From Ovoidimarina sediminis (GTDB lineage: Bacteria; Pseudomonadota; Alphaproteobacteria; Rhodobacterales; Rhodobacteraceae): DNA of 64,000 nt. The stretch covers positions 62,001-126,000 of the forward strand of contig NZ_JAWHTE010000002.1 of NCBI RefSeq assembly GCF_032586175.1, read 5' to 3'. A program made the position numbers and the translations under genes. This document shows positions 60,701-64,000 of the stretch, piece after piece (the first letter of the stretch is position 1; each line of letters starts with the position of its first letter). Under the pieces are notes generated by a model. That model was not told where the DNA came from. It ran no database searches and worked only from the letters and a program-made list of their open reading frames with translations.

Positions 60701-61881
60701 GAAATCGCTCCCACCTGTCGGCCCGCATCTTCGAAGGCCTGAAGCGCGGTTTCCAGATCCTGCCGCGACAAGGCGGCATTCATTTGCGTCCTGATCCGCG
60801 CCTGGCCCTTCGGCACGACCGGAAAGAAGAACCCGGCGACATAGACGCGGCGGGCGTAAAGCGCACTCGCCATGTCCTGGCTCAGCCGCGCATCCCCCAG
60901 CATCACCGGCACGATGGGGTGTTCGCCGGGCAGAAGCTCGAACCCCGCGGCCTGAAGCCCCGCACGCCAGAAATCTGCATTCTCGAACAGCCGCGCGCGC
61001 AGGTCGTCGCCATCGGCCACGATCCGCAGCGCCTCGAGCCCCGCGCCCACCACCGCAGGCGGCAGCGAGTTCGAGAAGAGGTAAGGCCGCGCCCGCTGCC
61101 GCAGAAGATCGATCACCGGCTGCGAGGCCGCCACATAACCCCCGATCGCCCCGCCCAGCGCCTTGCCCAGCGTGCCGGTCAGAACATCGGCCTTCACCCC
61201 GAAATGCGCGGGCGTGCCGGCGCCCTTCGGCCCCATGAACCCGGTCGCATGGCAATCGTCCACCATCAGAAGCGCGTCGTACCGATCCGCCAGCGCCCGG
61301 ATCTCCGGCAGGTTCGCAAGGTATCCGTCCATCGAAAACACGCCATCGGTCGCGATCATCACGAAGCGCGCGCCGTCCGCACGCGCGGCCTTCAGCTGCG
61401 CTTCCAGATCGTCCATGTCGGAATTCGCATAACGATACCGCTTCGCCTTGCAGAGCCTTATGCCGTCGATGATCGAGGCATGGTTCAGCGCATCAGATAC
61501 CACCGCGTCCTCGGGGCCCAGAAGCGGCTCGAACACGCCGCCATTCGCATCGAAACAGGCGGCGAAGAGAATCGCATCCTCCTGCCCCAGAAACGCCGCC
61601 AGCGCGCGCTCGAGCTCCCGGTGCAAGCCTTGTGTCCCGCAGATGAACCTGACCGACGCCATCCCGTAGCCATGCGCATCGATTGCCGCCTTCGCCGCCG
61701 CGGCCAGCCGGGGATCGTCGGCAAGGCCGAGATAGTTGTTCGCGCAGAGGTTCAGCATATCGTGCCCGGCCACCGTGACATGTGCGCCCTGCGGCCCGGT
61801 GATCTCGCGCTCCCGCTTCAGAAGCCCGTCCGCCTCGATCTCCCGCAGGGTGGTTTTGAGGTGTTCCGTGAAATCTCCCAT
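60697..61881 (-). CDS. kbl: Glycine C-acetyltransferase (2-amino-3-ketobutyrate CoA ligase)
   Basis: Kbl cleaves 2-amino-3-ketobutyrate with CoA to glycine and acetyl-CoA. The 394-residue PLP enzyme of the alpha-oxoamine synthase family has NLCANNYLGLADDPRL, GYGMASVRFICGTQ, DALNHASIIDGIRLCKA and DDCHATGFMGPKG, with the Schiff-base lysine in TGTLGKALGGAIGG. A GGGAGG site precedes the ATG. Acetyl-CoA from this pathway is a substrate of the divergent thiolase. Confidence 0.97.
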   Translation of the reverse strand: MGDFTEHLKTTLREIEADGLLKREREITGPQGAHVTVAGHDMLNLCANNYLGLADDPRLAAAAKAAIDAHGYGMASVRFICGTQGLHRELERALAAFLGQEDAILFAACFDANGGVFEPLLGPEDAVVSDALNHASIIDGIRLCKAKRYRYANSDMDDLEAQLKAARADGARFVMIATDGVFSMDGYLANLPEIRALADRYDALLMVDDCHATGFMGPKGAGTPAHFGVKADVLTGTLGKALGGAIGGYVAASQPVIDLLRQRARPYLFSNSLPPAVVGAGLEALRIVADGDDLRARLFENADFWRAGLQAAGFELLPGEHPIVPVMLGDARLSQDMASALYARRVYVAGFFFPVVPKGQARIRTQMNAALSRQDLETALQAFEDAGRQVGAIS

Positions 61882-61977
61882 AGGCCGCCTCCCGAAGCCG
61901 CAGCGTCATTTGCGCGGCCGCCTTGCAGCCGGCGCGCCGCCGCCTCAGACTGCGGCGGAAGTCCCAAGGAGGCAACC

Positions 61978-63156
61978 ATGACCGACACCGTGATTCTTTC
62001 CGGCGCCCGCACAGCCATCGGCACCTTCGGCGGCGCCCTTGCCCAGACCCCGCCCATCACACTCGGCGCCATCGCCGCGAAGGCCGCGCTCGAACGCGGC
62101 GGCGTCGAGGGCGCGCAGATCGGCCATGTCGCCTATGGCCACGTCATCAACACGGAACCGCGCGACATGTACCTCTCGCGCGTCGCGGCGATGGAGGCGG
62201 GCGTGCCCGAAACCACGCCCGCGATGAACGTGAACCGGCTCTGCGGCTCGGGCGCACAGGCGCTCGTCTCCGTCATCCAGGCGATCGAACTTGGCGACGC
62301 GGAATTCGGCCTTGCGGGCGGCGCCGAAAGCATGAGCCGCTCGCCCTACATCCTGCCCCAGGCCCGCTGGGGCCAGAAGATGGGTGATGCCGGCGCCTCC
62401 GACATGATGCTGGGCGCGCTGAATTGCCCCTTCGGCACCGGGCATATGGGCGTGACGGCGGAAAACGTGGCGAAGGAACACGGCATCAGCCGCGAGGCGC
62501 AGGATGCCTTCGCGCTGGAAAGCCAGAACCGCGCCGCGGCGGCCATCGCCGGCGGCCGCTTCAAGGATCAGATCGTGCCCGTCGAAGTGCGCGTGAAGCG
62601 CGATACCGTGGCCTTCGACACCGACGAACACCCCAAGGCCACCGATGCCGCCGCCCTCGCCGGGCTGCGCACCGTGTTCCAGAAGGACGGCACGGTGACC
62701 GCAGGCAACGCCTCGGGCATCAATGACGGCGCGGCGGCGCTGGTGCTGGCCCATGCCGATGCGGCGGAAAAGGCGGGGCTCACACCCCGTGCCCGCATCC
62801 TCGGCTACGCCCATGCGGGCGTTCGGCCCGAGGTGATGGGGATCGGCCCGGTGCCCGCGGTCGAGAACCTCCTCGCCCGCACCGGCCTCTCGATAGACGA
62901 TTTCGACCTCATCGAGTCGAACGAGGCCTTCGCGGCCCAGGCCCTCGCGGTCAACAAGGGCCTCGGCCTCGACCCGGCGAAGGTGAACCCGAACGGCGGC
63001 GCCATCGCGCTCGGCCACCCCGTCGGGGCCACCGGCGCGATCCTCGCCGTCAAGGCGCTCTACGAACTCGAACGCACCGGCGGCAAACGCGCGATCGTCA
63101 CCATGTGCATCGGCGGGGGCCAGGGCATCGCCATCGCGATGGAACGCCTCGGCTGA
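61978..63156 (+). CDS. Acetyl-CoA acetyltransferase (thiolase II)
   Basis: The start is ATG 61978 (MTDTVILSGARTAIGTFGG), with a strong AAGGAGG. This 392-residue biosynthetic-type thiolase condenses or cleaves acyl-CoA. Catalytic residues are Cys89 in NVNRLCGSGAQAL, His in GGAIALGHPVGATG and Cys in MCIGGGQG; ESNEAFAAQALAV matches the family. It resembles PhaA/AtoB-like proteins, but no phaB is adjacent. It is divergent from kbl, 96 bp apart. Confidence 0.94.
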   Translation: MTDTVILSGARTAIGTFGGALAQTPPITLGAIAAKAALERGGVEGAQIGHVAYGHVINTEPRDMYLSRVAAMEAGVPETTPAMNVNRLCGSGAQALVSVIQAIELGDAEFGLAGGAESMSRSPYILPQARWGQKMGDAGASDMMLGALNCPFGTGHMGVTAENVAKEHGISREAQDAFALESQNRAAAAIAGGRFKDQIVPVEVRVKRDTVAFDTDEHPKATDAAALAGLRTVFQKDGTVTAGNASGINDGAAALVLAHADAAEKAGLTPRARILGYAHAGVRPEVMGIGPVPAVENLLARTGLSIDDFDLIESNEAFAAQALAVNKGLGLDPAKVNPNGGAIALGHPVGATGAILAVKALYELERTGGKRAIVTMCIGGGQGIAIAMERLG

Positions 63157-63165
63157 CGAACACGG

Positions 63166-63181
63166 TTAAGCGGTTCTTTAC
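63166..63181. promoter_or_regulatory. CtrA-like half-consensus box upstream of histidine kinase
   Basis: TTAA (63166-63169), 7 bp, then TTTAC (63177-63181). The CtrA consensus is TTAA-N7-TTAAC, so there is one mismatch. It lies about 45 bp before the kinase ATG. It is short enough to occur by chance. Confidence 0.25.
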
Positions 63182-63226
63182 GGAACAGGCGCAATGTGAC
63201 GGCGACTGGGATTGCCCGGAGCTGTC

Positions 63227-64000
63227 ATGCTTGAAACCGACCGGATCACCGAGACGCTGCGCTCGCGCCTTGCCACCGAAAGCCTTCTGACCCAGCGCCA
63301 GAAGGAGCTTCTGGCCGCCAACACGCGCATCGCAGAACAGGCCCGCGCGCTGAGTGACGAGGTGATCGGCCATCGCGACGCCGCCGCCCGCGCCCGGCGC
63401 GAGGCCGAAACCCTGAAAGGCCGCAACCGCACAGCGCTGATGGATCTCAGGCGCGCGACCAGCCAGGTGCAGATGGCCGAACGCCGGCTCTGGGCCGCGC
63501 TGGAGACGATCGAAGACGGGTTCGCCGTCTTCGACCAGACGGGCGCGATCATCGCCGCCAACCACGCCTTCTTCCGCCCGTTTTCGGATATGGAAGGGAT
63601 CGGCCTCGGCACCACCTATGGCGAACTGGTGGATATCGCTGCGGAAGAGGGGCTAATCGATCCCTCGCCCCACAGCCGCCGCGACTGGGCGGCCTGGATG
63701 AAGGCCCGGTGGGAGGCCCGGGTGATCGAGCCCGTCACCCTGCGCTTCTTCAACGACAGCTTCGTGAAACTTTCTGAACGGCGCACCGATGACGGCGATC
63801 TCGTCATGCTGGCGGTCAACATGACCGGCACGATGCGCCGCGAAAAGGCGCTCGAGGCCGCGCGCCACAGCGCCGAGGCCGCGAACCGCGCCAAATCCTC
63901 CTTCCTCGCGAACATGAGCCACGAAATCCGCACGCCTATGAACGGCGTCCTCGCCATGGCCGATCTGATGGCGGAAGGCACGCTGGACGAGGATCAGCGG
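63227..64000 (+). CDS. PAS-domain (probably hybrid) sensor histidine kinase, 3' end outside window
   Basis: The start is ATG 63227 with GGAG upstream, and the frame stays open to the window end (258 codons). Residues 1-95 are a Glu/Arg/Ala-rich coiled coil, and about 95-205 a PAS domain (ALETIEDGFAVFDQTGAIIAANHAFF). A linker helix leads into the HisKA box SFLANMSHEIRTPMNGVLAM, with phospho-accepting His232. This H-box form is typical of hybrid kinases with a C-terminal receiver, but the rest is not visible. Without a membrane segment so far it looks cytoplasmic. Confidence 0.9.
   Translation, partial: MLETDRITETLRSRLATESLLTQRQKELLAANTRIAEQARALSDEVIGHRDAAARARREAETLKGRNRTALMDLRRATSQVQMAERRLWAALETIEDGFAVFDQTGAIIAANHAFFRPFSDMEGIGLGTTYGELVDIAAEEGLIDPSPHSRRDWAAWMKARWEARVIEPVTLRFFNDSFVKLSERRTDDGDLVMLAVNMTGTMRREKALEAARHSAEAANRAKSSFLANMSHEIRTPMNGVLAMADLMAEGTLDEDQR

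Overview
The window is 64 kb of a high-GC chromosome from a phototrophic (or recently phototrophic) alphaproteobacterium, most likely Rhodobacteraceae. The evidence is the carotenoid/bacteriochlorophyll block tspO-crtB-crtI / crtA-bchI-bchD-bchO with the spheroidene-pathway gene crtA, two TGT-N12-ACA (PpsR/CrtJ-type) sites between crtI and crtA, and familiar alphaproteobacterial neighbourhoods (lptCAB-hpf-ptsN, dnaK-dnaJ, secA / peptidyl-prolyl isomerase-argJ-mutT, rimP-nusA-ylxR-infB). I see no rRNA, canonical tRNA, insertion sequence, prophage or CRISPR array.

Layout. 1-3.2 kb: LPS transport genes lptC (cut by the window edge), lptA and lptB, then hpf and ptsN. 3.2-5.9 kb: a small sulfotransferase, a LysR regulator and a SnoaL-like protein. 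5.9-14.0 kb: a probable sulfated surface-glycan locus with a two-domain sulfotransferase, a GT14-like transferase, two paralogous glycosyltransferases, galU, cysQ and an ABC-2 export permease. 14.0-16.2 kb: an SH3/COG3650 protein, an agmatinase-family enzyme and an AlkB-type dioxygenase. 16.2-19.5 kb: dnaK-dnaJ behind a heat-shock-like promoter. 19.5-27 kb: an SPFH protein, radC, and the leftward unit secA, an unknown membrane-anchored protein and a PBP-OmpA fusion. 26.9-29.8 kb: parvulin, argJ, mutT and a DUF1330 protein.

29.9-35.4 kb: the leftward operon rimP-nusA-ylxR/L7Ae-infB, preceded by a promoter and an intrinsic terminator placed immediately before rimP, an arrangement that looks like attenuation. 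35.4-42.7 kb: an orphan solute-binding protein, prolyl aminopeptidase, ubiG, MarR, an amidohydrolase, glutaredoxin, ComF, an NDUFAF5-like protein and hemH. 42.8-44.4 kb: envelope proteins. 44.5-52.0 kb: the photosynthesis block. 52.0-54.4 kb: a DUF4170 protein, a diverged Kdo-transferase-like protein and lpxK, all co-directional with bchO. 54.4-64 kb: a CoA-transferase, a DsbA-like protein, a DUF721 protein, mutY, an AlkB-type alkane hydroxylase, the threonine-degradation operon kbl-methyltransferase-tdh, a thiolase, and the 5' part of a hybrid-type histidine kinase.

How the genes fit together. HemH and BchI/BchD compete for protoporphyrin IX, and TspO is a porphyrin-linked regulator. CrtB and CrtI make the carotenoid backbone that CrtA finishes. 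lptCAB, the Kdo-transferase-like protein and lpxK serve lipid A/LPS. The sulfotransferases and CysQ form a plausible PAPS/PAP cycle. The most interesting non-routine signals are the sulfated-glycan locus, the rimP leader, a three-copy 3' repeat (29.4, 38.3 and 44.4 kb), a Kdo-transferase homologue lacking its expected catalytic Glu, a tRNA-like element upstream of radC, and the truncated photosynthesis cluster ending at tspO.
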